Source: Cordylochernes scorpioides
Lineage: Eukaryota > Arthropoda > Arachnida > Pseudoscorpiones > Chernetidae
NCBI GenBank assembly: GCA_030710605.1
Contig: CP092863.1
Location: forward strand, 139,098,994 to 139,162,993
Length of the DNA stretch: 64,000 nucleotides
Reading direction: 5' to 3'
The translations under genes were made by a program, and so were the position numbers. Every line of letters starts with the position of its first letter. Position 1 is the stretch's first letter. Below, piece after piece: positions 51,534 to 61,065 of this stretch. The notes beneath the pieces were generated by a model that was given only the letters and a program-made list of their open reading frames with translations, searched no databases and was not told the origin of the DNA.

Positions 51534-51727
51534 TGTCGCATACCTCGATATATTTGCATTGTATTGTTTTGTTTTATATATTTTACATGTTGTTTCTTAT
51601 GAAAGGTGAATATATTTGCATGTCCGCGAGTAGCGCGATGTATATATATAGGTCAAGAGAGTAATAAAGTTAGAGTTTCTTTTGTATGAAATCTTCTCTT
51701 GTTCATTCTTGCTCGTAGAACACGACA
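51534..51727 (+). repeat. 5' LTR (194 bp)
   Basis: Starts TGTCGCATACCTCGATATAT and ends TCGTAGAACACGACA (TG...CA form). It contains a TATATATA run at 51,641 and an AATAAA at 51,663 in GAGAGTAATAAAGTTAG, plausible promoter and poly(A) signals for LTR transcription. Confidence 0.85.
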
Positions 51728-51729
51728 AT

Positions 51730-53325
51730 ATGGCGCAGCCGACAGGATCCTCAAGACCTTCCCTGGAAAGCCTCATCAAGGCGATGGCTGATCAGCAACG
51801 CTTAATGATGAGAATTCTTTGTGGAAATAAGAAAGAAGAATATTTCAGCGAAGAGGATTACTATGAACAAAAGGAATATCTCAAATATTCAGTTGTAGAA
51901 GATGTAGAAGATGTAGAGGATGTGGAAGATGTAGAAGATGTAGGAGATGTAGATGATGAGGAAGAAGAAGAGAGCCTTGAGTCTCTGGAAAGTATGGAGT
52001 CTCTAGAAAGTCTTGAAACGTCTGTTGAAGTTGAAGAAAGTGAAAAATCTCAAGTTGAGAAAAATTCAGTTGTAGAAACGGAAGAAAGTCATAAGGCTGA
52101 AGTTGAGAAAAAAACCGTTGAAGCAGATGAAAGTGAAAAATCTCAAGTTGAGAAAAATTCAGTTGTAGAAACGGAAGAAAGTGAAAAAGCCGAAATTGAG
52201 AAAAAATCCGTTGAAGCGGATGAAAGTGAAAAGGCTGAAGTTGAAAATTTTTCTGTTGAAGTTGAAGAGAGTGAAAAGGCTCAAGTTGATAAAAAGTCCG
52301 GTGAAGTTGAAGAAAGCGAAAAAGCTCAAGTTGATAAAAAGTCAGTTATAGGAACTGAAAGTGCAGAGCCTATTACGAAAGAGGTAGATAATGCAGGACT
52401 TTGTGATCTTGATGATGCCACTTTCACTCAAGCTGGGGAAATTGACAAAGATTCAGAGAATACAGAAGAAATTTCTGATTACATTATTGATGTTCCTACC
52501 ACTCAAGCTGGGGATATTGACAATAATACAGGGAATACAGAAAAAATTTCTGATTGCATTATTGATGTTCCTAACACTCAAGCTGGGGAAATTGATACAG
52601 ATACAGAGAATACAGAAAAACTTTCTGATTGCATTATTGATGTCCCTGACACCCAAGCTGGAGAAAAAGAACCTACTAAGGAGTCTGGTACTGGCAAAAA
52701 AGAACCAAAGCCTGGTACCGGCGAAGAAGCACCTCCAAAGGAGTTGAGCCTCCCCACCACCTGGAATAATAGAAACACCATCACCAAAGATATGAAGTTA
52801 TTGAGAAGAGCTTTGAGAGAGCTACCTTGTTACGATACTCTATTGGAAACTCTCAAAAAAGAAATCTATTCGTTTCAAACAAGCGGTGAAAAAATAAATA
52901 TGAAATTAGGAATATGTGATGCTATTATCTGCCATGGAATAGGTGATTTCGATAAATGCAATCACGCAAGATGTCGTTTGTTAATATTAAAGAAATTAAC
53001 ACGCTGCCAAAAAGTTTGGATTTATGCTAAAGAATTCAGCCAGATGCAAAAACGCATGCTTGATAAATATGACATTGGAATGATGGAAATTTCAGAGACA
53101 GAAAGTGGATATTTGCGTAGAGGTAAAACAATCTTCTTTCTACCAAGATCTCCGGTAGATATATACGAGGAGGTTGGGAAAGCTAATTGGACAAAGAAAG
53201 GACTACGTGACATTGCCATGATTGGGGAGGATGAAAGCAGAAGCATAATGAGATTTGATGAGCTCTTCTGGGGTAGAAAGTTAGTCCCTGTTGGAAAAGG
53301 CACATGGCCAAAATGTTTTTTTTGA
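51730..53325 (+). CDS. Retroelement ORF1: acidic repeat protein with C-terminal SRR1-like domain
   Basis: About 531 residues from ATG at 51,730. A longer frame opens in the LTR at 51,682, but a start right after the LTR is more likely. The N-terminus is MAQPTGSSRPSLESLIKAMA. Residues ~55-75 are (VED)n/E-rich. Residues ~97-215 hold repeats of the type VEESEKAQVDKKS. Residues ~235-315 hold three 25-residue repeats (TQAGEIDxxxxNTExxSDxI + IDVPx). Residues ~360-515 read like an SRR1 domain: ICHGIGDFDKC, ARCRLLILKKL, KVWIYAKEFSQMQKRML, IFFLPRSPVDIYEE, KANWTKKGLRDIAMIGE. The usual YDP and PHC positions are YAK and PRS. SRR1 proteins are host regulators of unknown biochemistry. No gag zinc knuckle is visible. 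It stops in a T8 run. Confidence 0.7.
   Translation: MAQPTGSSRPSLESLIKAMADQQRLMMRILCGNKKEEYFSEEDYYEQKEYLKYSVVEDVEDVEDVEDVEDVGDVDDEEEEESLESLESMESLESLETSVEVEESEKSQVEKNSVVETEESHKAEVEKKTVEADESEKSQVEKNSVVETEESEKAEIEKKSVEADESEKAEVENFSVEVEESEKAQVDKKSGEVEESEKAQVDKKSVIGTESAEPITKEVDNAGLCDLDDATFTQAGEIDKDSENTEEISDYIIDVPTTQAGDIDNNTGNTEKISDCIIDVPNTQAGEIDTDTENTEKLSDCIIDVPDTQAGEKEPTKESGTGKKEPKPGTGEEAPPKELSLPTTWNNRNTITKDMKLLRRALRELPCYDTLLETLKKEIYSFQTSGEKINMKLGICDAIICHGIGDFDKCNHARCRLLILKKLTRCQKVWIYAKEFSQMQKRMLDKYDIGMMEISETESGYLRRGKTIFFLPRSPVDIYEEVGKANWTKKGLRDIAMIGEDESRSIMRFDELFWGRKLVPVGKGTWPKCFF
51731..51748 (+). other. Primer binding site, tRNA-Ser type
   Basis: TGGCGCAGCCGACAGGAT begins 3 bp after the 5' LTR. 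Its complement ends in CGCCA and fits the T-arm/acceptor end of tRNA-Ser. The start codon of ORF1 (ATG at 51,730) overlaps it, so the first residues (MAQPTG) are encoded by the primer site. Confidence 0.75.
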
Positions 53326-54350
53326 GGGATGTTACTGATAATGGCGGATCTTCTGTTTATAGAATTGACCAGATTTCTGAATATAGGAATCCAAATGTTG
53401 ATCATAGAAAAAATTGGTCTTATATTTCTCCTAGAACGATTAAAAAGGAAATAAATATTTTTGATGCTTTAAGAACTTTACAAGGTAATGCTCAAGCCAA
53501 TCTGTGTTATCCTAAAGATTTTTGGATTGTTCGTGATTTGGGATCTAAATGTTTTCCAGATATTATTGAAGATAGTAAAAAGAATGATAATCCGAATCTG
53601 AATGTTTTTTACGAGAATGTTTCTCGGCTAATTTGGACCCATAATGAAATGCGAGACTTTGGCTCTGCTTATGAAATGCATACTGAATTCATTGAGGAGA
53701 CATCAACGCAGATTGCCGTTGAAGAAAGTCAAAATGCTCATTCAGAAACTGAAGACTTGGATGAGTTGGGAGTCATGTATTTCTGGCTGGTTGTCTTGAA
53801 GAAAGCTCTTCAGGCCAGCAGGTACATCCAACCCTATGACTGTTCAAAGCCTGCAGACGATACCTCTAAGCCTGCAGACGATACCTCTAAGCCTGAGACG
53901 ATACCTCTGGGCCTGCAGACGATACCTCTGGGCCTGCAGACGATACCTCTAAGCCTGCAGACGATACCTCTAAGCCTGCAGACGATACCTCTAAGCCTGC
54001 AGACGATACCTCTAGGCCTGCAGACGATACCTCTAAGCCTGCAGACGATACCTCTAAGCCTGCAGACGATACCTCTAAGCCTGCAGACGATACCTCTAAG
54101 CCTGCAGACGATACCTCTAGGCCTGCAGACGATACCTCTAGGCCTGCAGACGATACCTCTAAGCCTGCAGACGATACCTCTAAGCCTGCAGACGATACCT
54201 CTAAGCCTGCAGACGATACCTCTAAGCCTGCAGACGATACCTCTAAGCCTGCAGACGATACCTCTAGGCCTGCAGACGATACCTCTAGGCCTGCAGACGA
54301 TACCTCTAAGCCTTCAGACGATACCTCTAGGTCTTCAGATCTTCAATGAA
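53304..54350 (+). CDS. Retroelement ORF2, unknown, with 21-bp repeat tail and one frameshift
   Basis: It overlaps ORF1 by 22 bp in the -1 frame. ATG at 53,304 opens MAKMFFLRDVTDNGGSSVYR. The unique part (~180 residues) includes IKKEINIFDALRTLQGNAQ and CYPKDFWIVRDLGSKCFPDI, which I do not recognise. From ~53,847 a 21-bp unit encoding ADDTSKP repeats ~22 times. A one-base deletion near 53,895 shifts it to TIPLSLQ in the present frame. In the undamaged frame the repeats end RSSDLQ and TGA at 54,348-54,350, so the repeat tail was once in frame. It could be read as an ORF1-ORF2 fusion by -1 slippage at the T8 run. Confidence 0.6.
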
Positions 54351-54408
54351 ATAAGAGACCTTCAAAAGAGTCTCATCACAGGAGTGATGAGAGGTCATGG
54401 AGGGGGAG

Positions 54409-54604
54409 TCTCGCATACCTCGACATATTTGCATAGTATTGTTTTGTTTTATATATTTTACATGTTGTTTCTTATGAAAGGTGAATATATTTGCATGTCC
54501 GCGAGTAGCGCGATGTATATATATATAGGTCAAGAGAGTAATAAAGTTAGAGTTTCTTTTGTATGAAATCTTCTCTTGTTCATTCTTGCTCGTAGAACAC
54601 GACA
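54409..54604 (+). repeat. 3' LTR (196 bp)
   Basis: Near-identical to the 5' LTR. Differences seen: TCTCGC for TGTCGC at the start, GACATATTTGCATAGT for GATATATTTGCATTGT, and one extra TA in the TATATA run. Confidence 0.85.
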
Positions 54605-54944
54605 TGTAGTTATAATAAATCGAATATACAAAAAATATAAAACATACCAGTGGAATATTAAAGTAATTGTAATTGTTTGTAGTGTTATGTAAGCTTTATC
54701 TCGATATTGGTTCTAATTTCCTCAAATCTTTTTTGAATTTCAAAGAAAATTTTCAACTTTTTAGAACATTTTAGGAATTTCCGGGTTTAGCTTCAATGAT
54801 GGTTGGCAAGACATCTAGAACAATAGACCTCGCGTGATTGGTTGGCGCGTTGGCGGAATGGAAATTGGGAGATGAAATTTCAACCTGGGCGTCTCCAAAA
54901 TTATATTCGTTTTCGTGATGAATTTCAAAGGAAATCGTTGAAGG

Positions 54945-55200
54945 AAGGTATAAACCTTTGATTTTACACAGCAACAACCTGGGATCGAATCCTGTTTTAG
55001 ACACTTTTTTTTTCTGAAGAAATAAATTGCTTCATTGGCCCCCTCGATTCTTGGAAAAGTCCAACCCCACCAGTGAATGCAAGTAACCAAACGAGGGTCT
55101 GGCACACTGTAACTGCAGAAGTAGAACTGCGCTTTCCACATGTGGTGAACTTTTAGTAAACGCAGTCGCTAACTAATTAACATGATTATCATGGTAATGA
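54945..55200 (+). mobile_element. SINE-1, moderately degenerate
   Basis: Head (TAAACCTTTGATTTTACAC ... GGGATCGAATCCTG), body and CATGATTATCATGG tail retained; the hairpin stem is shortened. Confidence 0.7.
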
Positions 55201-55287
55201 ATTGAGAGGTACCCATTTGTTACATAGAGGTTACCCTGCATGTGTCATAGTTACACAAATTATAATTAAAACTTATGTATTTATGTA

Positions 55288-55458
55288 AAGTAGAACTCTA
55301 CGAGAGGATACTCAGCCTAGAGGACACCTCTATACAAAGGACAGTTTTCATCACCAAAATTTTCATTTTTACTATTTGACAGTCTTCGGTATGAGGACAC
55401 TTCTCCCTAAAAGACACTGGCTCTGCAACTAGGTGTCCTTTACAGAGAGGTTCTATTA
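55288..55458 (+). mobile_element. MITE-2, single copy
   Basis: AAGTAGAACTCTACGAGAGG to GAGAGGTTCTATTA + TA. One unit. Confidence 0.65.
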
Positions 55459-55470
55459 TATATATAAAGG

Positions 55471-55870
55471 TATAAAGAGACAAAGGTCGCCTCTCCCGTC
55501 AAAACTGGACGTCATCTATTGACCGTCGCCGCAACTAGCGGCCTCGGGTCGGTGACAAAGCCACAACACCAGCTTTGGAAAACTGAAAAGTGTCCACCTA
55601 GAGACCATGGTTTCGGACTAATGGTCAGTCTAGGGCGGACTTTATTCCACGAGATCCACACGGGATCTAATGGAATCCTCACAATCTGCCAAAGAGGTGT
55701 TTAGCTGGCGAAGCCCGAAACCATGGTCTCTAGGTGGACGCTTTTCAGTTTGCCAAAGCTGTTGTGTGGCTTTGTCACCGACCCGAGGCCGCTAGTTGCG
55801 GCGACGATCAATAGATGGCGTCTAGTTTTGACGTCTATTTTGACGGGAAAGGCGACCTTTGTCTCTTTAT
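55471..55870. mobile_element. Foldback-5 element, full length (400 bp)
   Basis: The ends TATAAAGAGACAAAGGTCGC and ATAAAGAGACAAAGG (complement of CCTTTGTCTCTTTAT) are inverted, with arms of ~146 bp pairing through CCGTCAAAAC, ATCTATTGACCGTCGCCG and CCTAGAGACCATGGTTTCGG. The centre (CACGAGATCCACACGGGATC) is unique. No coding potential. Best reference for the family. Confidence 0.82.
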
Positions 55871-55944
55871 ATCAATATCCTACCGGCAAAATTTCCATCT
55901 ATATATAGGTATATGGATATACAACATGAAGTTGCTGGAGGATT

Positions 55945-56195
55945 AAATTCATGTTCTTAAGTCCGTATCTCAGAAGAAGTCCAAGTGACACTCACTCCTC
56001 ACTTTCTTACTGCTACTCTTTTTGTGTTGTTTATCTTGCTTCCCTCTTTCTCTTTCTTGTTTTTTTTTCCTTTTTCTTCTGTATATATCGTTATTTCCTT
56101 TGTCTCACTGCTTTGTTCTTATGCATACCTCTGGTGAATCCTGTATAGGGTCAGTGACCCTGAATAAAGGCTTTTTGTTGTTGTTGTTGTTAAAT
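55945..56195 (+). mobile_element. Non-LTR 3' tail with (GTT)n end
   Basis: Pyrimidine-rich 3' UTR-like sequence ending GTCAGTGACCCTGAATAAAG + GC + TTTTTGTTGTTGTTGTTG. An AATAAA next to (TTG)n is the same end type as 18,285-18,960. Confidence 0.5.
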
Positions 56196-56459
56196 TCATG
56201 TTCATAAAGAGGCACCTCTCCCTTTAAAACACCTCTCATAAGATGTTATGAAATCGAAGCCATCCCTGTACTGATGAGGGCCATATCCTGAAACCATGGT
56301 ATAAAGGTTGTTGGATTTTTGTCTGAATTTGTCAAAACTGATGTTGTGGATCATTCTTTATCATCACTAGTAATGTTTTTCACTAAGGTAATGTACATAA
56401 TGCATCATTTTGATGTATAATTAAAGGGCGAGAAGCCTATCTAGGTACATATATAGGTA

Positions 56460-56842
56460 TGGAAAGAGGCCTCTCCTTATCGTGCAACTGAAAGTTGATG
56501 ATGTCTTGCGCCATCTATCGGAATAAATATCAACCATTCTCGTTGATTTTTAATTATTCCAGAATTGGTCAAATACCCATTCTCGATTAATCAAGAAAAG
56601 TTAACCACGGACGCGTTTCGGGCTGTTGGCCCTCATCAGCGTGGTGCAAGCTGTACCTCAACGACCAAAAAACTGGTCATTCAAGACATCCTTTTCTTGA
56701 TTAATCAAGAATGGGTATTTGGCCAATTCTGGAATAATTAGAAATCAACGAGAATAGTTGATATTTATTCCGATAGATGGCGCAAGCCATCAGCAACTTT
56801 CAGTTGCACGATAAGGAGATGCCTTTTTCTTAATTTATGCAC
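56460..56842. mobile_element. Foldback-6 element interrupted by a 139-bp palindrome-ended insert
   Basis: Arms GGCCTCTCCTTATCGTGCAA / TTGCACGATAAGGAGATGCC enclose a second insert at about 56,580-56,718. Its ends ATTCTCGATTAATCAAGAAA / TTTCTTGATTAATCAAGAAT are themselves inverted repeats, and it contains GACGCGTTTCGGGCTGTTGG. The insert is related to 63,777-63,868. Confidence 0.72.
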
Positions 56843-57023
56843 CTTATCCCAGTACAATATCACATTTGTACTATTTTTTCATATATAGGTACATGCAAAG
56901 AGAGGATACCTCTCCCTTTCAAAAATGCATTGAGCAATTATTTTTTGTTTATAACCCTTGTGTAAGAGTTGAATATGAAATAATTGTGCCCTACTATCTT
57001 TTAGATCTCTACTATTGTATTGG

Positions 57024-57043
57024 GTACACGCTTGTTCGGCGGT

Positions 57044-57083
<40 letters not shown>

Positions 57084-57130
57084 GGCCCCTGCGCAAGGAT
57101 GACACGCAAAATCGTGAAGCGTTCCATACA
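57024..57130 (+). ncRNA. U6 spliceosomal snRNA retrocopy
   Basis: From ACATATACTAAAATTGGAAC through CATGGCCCCTGCGCAAGGAT and GACACGCAAAATCGTGAAGC the sequence equals the U6 core, including the ACAGAGA box and the AGC triad region. Length is 107 nt, as in insects. The 5' stem-loop is altered (GTACACGCTTGTTCGGCGGT). No TTTT terminator follows; instead the 10-bp repeat ATTGTATTGG flanks the copy on both sides (57,014-57,023 and 57,131-57,140). I infer an RNA-mediated insertion and probably no expression. Confidence 0.9.
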
Positions 57131-57240
57131 ATTGTATTGGACGATTATGCTTATCTATCCGACATTGAAAGGGTGAATTCTAGTTATGGTTTTTAATCAA
57201 ATTATGGATATACGCTTAGAGAACAGTAGAATTACATTTT
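57131..57240 (+). mobile_element. MITE-4 3' part, target of the U6 insertion
   Basis: GGACGATTATGCTTATCTAT ... GGGTGAATTCTAGTTATGGT ... GAGAACAGTAGAATTACAT follows the MITE-4 3' region. The matching 5' side ends at about 56,985-57,023. Confidence 0.6.
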
Positions 57241-57589
57241 TCCTCAAGAATCTTAAAACGATCTCAAAAGAATCATCTAGGTCAGGAGTCGGAAAACTGC
57301 GCCTCACGAGTCACATGCGGCTTTTTGGGTGTGAAGCTGCGGTTCTTTATATAGTTCCATATGTAAATATTATTTATGTGAGTATTATTTATTGTTACAA
57401 TTACAATTATAATTATTTTATTTCCAAAGCGCTATATCCCGGAAGGGATACTTGCGCCAAACAAGGAGAAAAGTTTATTTACACAAGTTATTTACATTAT
57501 TCAACGCATGAAAACATTAGAGATCCAGATTTTGTAGAAAGTTTAGAATGTATTTACAAAATGTGAATTGAACTTTAAATATGATTTTT

Positions 57590-58130
57590 AATCGGAAATC
57601 ACAAATCGTTAAGTTGACAAACAACTAGTTCATTCTTCATTCTATAATCTTGAAATGCTGGGTAATCGATCAGTAGATGTCTTGAGGTTTGTTCCTCAAT
57701 ACCACAAAAGCAACTTGAATCCTCCATTGCCTTTATTCTATTTAAAAAACTTTTGAAATTTCCGTGGTTTGTAACAAATTGAGCATTATAAAAATTTGAA
57801 CGAAAGTATTTAGGGATTTCTTGGGGGAAAAAAGCTTAAGAAAGTAATATTTGCTTCGTTTTTCAGAACATTCATTCTTGATTTGAGAAAGGTATTTATA
57901 ATTCCTGGAATAAATGAGTCATAAATGGTTGGCAAGAAAGCATTTTGTGGTTCTTCAAAAACTTTGAAATTTTGTAATTTTTGACTCTTCCGACTCAAAA
58001 GTTTGCCGATCCATGATCTAGGTATATCTCTGGGAATCAGATGATGTTTGATGATATTCATGGTAGCTATGGAACTTCCAAAGAAGAGACTTAAGTAGTT
58101 CCACTCCCGCAGAACCACGTATTCCATAAT
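57590..58130 (-). mobile_element. Non-LTR retrotransposon C-terminal fragment
   Basis: Read from 58,127 down: MEYVVLREWNYLSLFFGSSI and IPRSWIGKLLSRKS, then after a frameshift RSNFYNAQFVTNHGNFKSFL, CFCGIEEQTSRHLLIDYPAF and a terminus LVVCQLN. The CFCG...H tail marks an I/Loa-like protein end. No RT portion remains. Confidence 0.65.
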
Positions 58131-58599
58131 CCCCGTGACTTCACCCTTGTCACACGTTTTCTATATCTACACCTCTATTGACGTAACTATTTCTGCTGAC
58201 TTACAAATATTTGAAAAGCCTGGCTCATCACTGACGAACCTGATGTAAATGGACTTAGAGTTACGCAGACGTATAAAAATAATTAAATTGGGTATATATT
58301 TATTTATTGGGTTTTGACTAGAGACTAGAGTAAATACATTCTGTCGAGAGATATGTAAATCAGCATTGTTTAATTTTGAGATTAAATTTGTTTTGTTAAA
58401 TTGCTTCTATGTAAATATTTTTAAAAAAGGAAAATAAACTTCTTTTTTTTTTTAATAAGTTCTGATAATTTTTATAGCTAGAGGGATACATCTTCAAGAA
58501 AAAATAACAGAACCCTACAAGCAGTTTCGCCTGTTTACCATTTTGATTACATATACGCCATTCAAGAGGAATTCTTGGATGAAATATTTATGGAAGAGA

Positions 58600-58905
58600 G
58601 TAATAACAACAAAAGAAAACATAAAGACACGAATGTTTCTTTTACATATAAAACAAACTTCTACTGTCCTTACTGCGATGAAAAAAAATATTGGGATGAC
58701 TTGGTTCATCAGTGGTGAACCCTCTCAGCAGTTTCGCCAATTTAATCTACCAGACCGCTTCTTAGAGCTCGAATACTGTATTGGATCATTCTGATTTTAT
58801 ATGCTATAATGAAGGGTAGAATCTTAGAATTGGTATTTAATCAAACTATAGACATAAATAAGCTTTTAGGACAGTAGAATTACCTATAAATATTTACATC
58901 GAGCA
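58600..58905 (+). mobile_element. MITE-4, near complete (3' end missing)
   Basis: AAAGACACGAATGTTTCTTT, CTGTCCTTACTGCGATGAAA, AATCTACCAGACCGCTTCTT, AATACTGTATTGGATCATTC and GGACAGTAGAATTACC, all in family order. Confidence 0.72.
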
Positions 58906-59107
58906 AAATATTTTTCATCGCAATAGGGACAGTCGAAGTTTGATCGATGAACGTCAAAAGAACAATAAACATTTATAAAAAGGTTGATGAAGTTTTCAAT
59001 TTGTATTAATCAAAATCCAACCTACAATTATTTGAACTGATATTCTAGTAAGACGGTATCTAGAAATGTGTCAGTGTCTTACGAAACTAAACAAGTGGAA
59101 AAAAAAG

Positions 59108-60185
59108 AAAGCGTTTATGGAATCTACAAAAGCCTTTGCCGGTCCCAAGCCCGGATGAAAAAGGAGGAGGGGAAGCAGTAAAAAGCTCACTAAAAAAACC
59201 TGGGCTCAGCTGGCCCGGCTGATAGTACCTTGTAAGGGCTTCAGGGATACAGGATGAGTCTGTACTCCATGTTAGGAGCGGCTGCACATGGTGTCTGTTC
59301 CTCATGACAGAGGCGGCCATTTCTTTTGGAGCTAAGTCGGCCTGCCACTGAGTAGTGCTCCCAGTCTTAATGACAAAGGCAGACGCATTATACTTCACTC
59401 AATCATGATGGTTGTCAACTTTACAAGCTTGATACCGTAATATGATTGAGTGGAGATAAGAAAGAAGAAGAAGACAAAAGAGACTCAATTGCGTATAGGC
59501 ATTTATGGTAAATTTGAGCAATGTGGTGGAGACCTAGACAGATGCGGTTGCACCACTATGGTTTCCAAAGTAGGCTACTAACGTTAAAATTGATGCCAAC
59601 CACCGAGAAAATGGTTTCAAGGCCTCCGCCAGCGCGAAAAGAAATACTTAAAATTAAGTTATTTTACTTGGGTATTGTCCTCGCTTGTTGGCCTTGTTCT
59701 CAGAACTTCATTGCGTGGGCCACTTCTATAGCCCTTGTTTGGAGATGGGGAGCTTAATATTACCTCTATCGTCAAAATAGACGCTAAAACTAAGCCTCAT
59801 TTATGTCTCGGCAAACTAGAGTACTCAGGTTGGTGACAAAGCTACAATAGCCTCGGCAAATTTCTCTTCTTTATCTCCACTCAATCATATTAGGGTATTC
59901 TTGGTGAAGTAGAATGTGTCTACCTTTGTCATTAAGACTGGGAGCACTACTCAGTGGCAGGCCGACTTAGCTCCAAAAGAAATGGCCGCCTCTGACATGA
60001 GAAACAGAGGTCATGTGCAGCGGCTCCTAACATGGAGTACAAACGCTGCTTATCCTGTATCCCTGGAGTCCTTACAGGGTACTATCAGCCGGGCCAGCTG
60101 AACCCAGGTTTTTTAGTGAGCTTGTTACTGCTCCCCCTCCTCCTTTTTCATCCGGGCTTGGGACCGGCAAAGACGGAGCTTTAAA
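59108..60185. repeat. Inverted pair of family F copies (~300-bp arms) around a ~480-bp centre
   Basis: The left arm 59,108-59,410 (-) and right arm 59,880-60,185 (+) both contain GCCGGTCCCAAGCCCGGATG or its complement, and the IKTGSTTQWQADLAPKEMAA frame. The centre has a 78-codon + frame at 59,521 (MWWRPRQMRLHHYG), not recognised, and at 59,760-59,850 a degenerate foldback-5 arm. Confidence 0.65.
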
Positions 60186-60187
60186 TA

Positions 60188-60480
60188 TGCCTACCTGGAG
60201 ACCATGGTTTCGGAAAAATGGCCCTCTTCAGTCTAGGGTTAACCTTGTTTTCATATGATCCATACAATATCAAATGAAATATTCAAAATTTTTCCAAAGA
60301 TATGTTTAATTAGTAATTTAGCTAGTAATATAGCTATTCTATGGTCAAATTTGTTACCGACCCGAGTCCGATAGTTTGTAAAGACGTTCAATATATGACG
60401 ATTAATTTTAGCGTCTATTTTGATAGAAGAAATAACCTTTGTTTTTATGGTTAATATCCTCCCAGTAATTTTTTCCAACT
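60188..60480 (+). mobile_element. Foldback-5 element, degenerate right half
   Basis: CTACCTGGAGACCATGGTTT ... CCGACCCGAGTCCGATAGTT ... GCGTCTATTTTGATAGAAGA. Old and AT-shifted. Confidence 0.55.
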
Positions 60481-60484
60481 AACT

Positions 60485-61060
60485 TTTTTCTATAAGGCGT
60501 TAAGAAAAAAATGCCTGAAGTTTGCTGAATCGGTGACTTGTTTGAATGCAAAATTAAATATCCGCGCTAATTCGATATCACAGAGGGCTCTAGATGGCAC
60601 TGTGAAGCAAGAGAGAACCAATGTGAAAGCATTGACATCATAATGCATTCATGCTTCACTTGTCTCCCACAAAATATGATAATCATTCCTTGTAGAACTT
60701 TCCCATTTGTTTATATTGCCACATGGAAAATTAGGGAAGACAAACTTTAGGATGACACAGCAATTTATTTAAGGCAAGAACAAACTATGAAGGATAAACA
60801 AAAGATAAGCAATGAGGGAAGTTTACAGAGAAACAAAATATAAACATTAAAAAATGATACTCTTTTAATAAAATAATAAATACTTTGCTACAATATTGTT
60901 TTGTTTTCTGTTAATAAACAAAGGTTAATTTAATAACAAATCATCTTCTAATCTCGTGAAACTGAAAGTTGCTGATGGTTAGCACAATCTGTCGGAAAAA
61001 ATATCAACTAATCGTCGATTTAAAGCAATAACGCGTTATCTATAAATAGATTTTACGCAT
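60485..61060. other. Stretch with a foldback-6 arm fragment only
   Basis: Only 60,955-61,015 (CGTGAAACTGAAAGTTGCTG) matches a known family. No exon-like frame. Confidence 0.4.
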
Positions 61061-61065
61061 TTTCT

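Larger units (their letters stand above)
51534..54604 (+). mobile_element. Complete 3.07-kb LTR retrotransposon carrying an SRR1-like ORF and no RT
   Basis: LTRs at 51,534-51,727 and 54,409-54,604 differ by only a few bases. The 5-bp direct repeat TGTAG flanks the element (51,529-51,533 and 54,605-54,609). A primer binding site follows the left LTR, and a purine run (GGAGGGGGAG) precedes the right one. The interior encodes two ORFs but no protease, reverse transcriptase, RNase H or integrase motifs, so mobility must depend on another element's enzymes. Confidence 0.85.

Noticed and set aside
52453-52787. - strand ORFs opposite the retroelement ORF1 repeats
   Set aside because: They are shadows of the 25-residue coding repeat on +.
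59521-59757. 78-codon ORF (MWWRPRQMRLHHYG...)
   Set aside because: It is the centre of an inverted repeat pair, with no domain, homologue or splice signals that I can see. Mentioned in the family F entry but not called as a gene.
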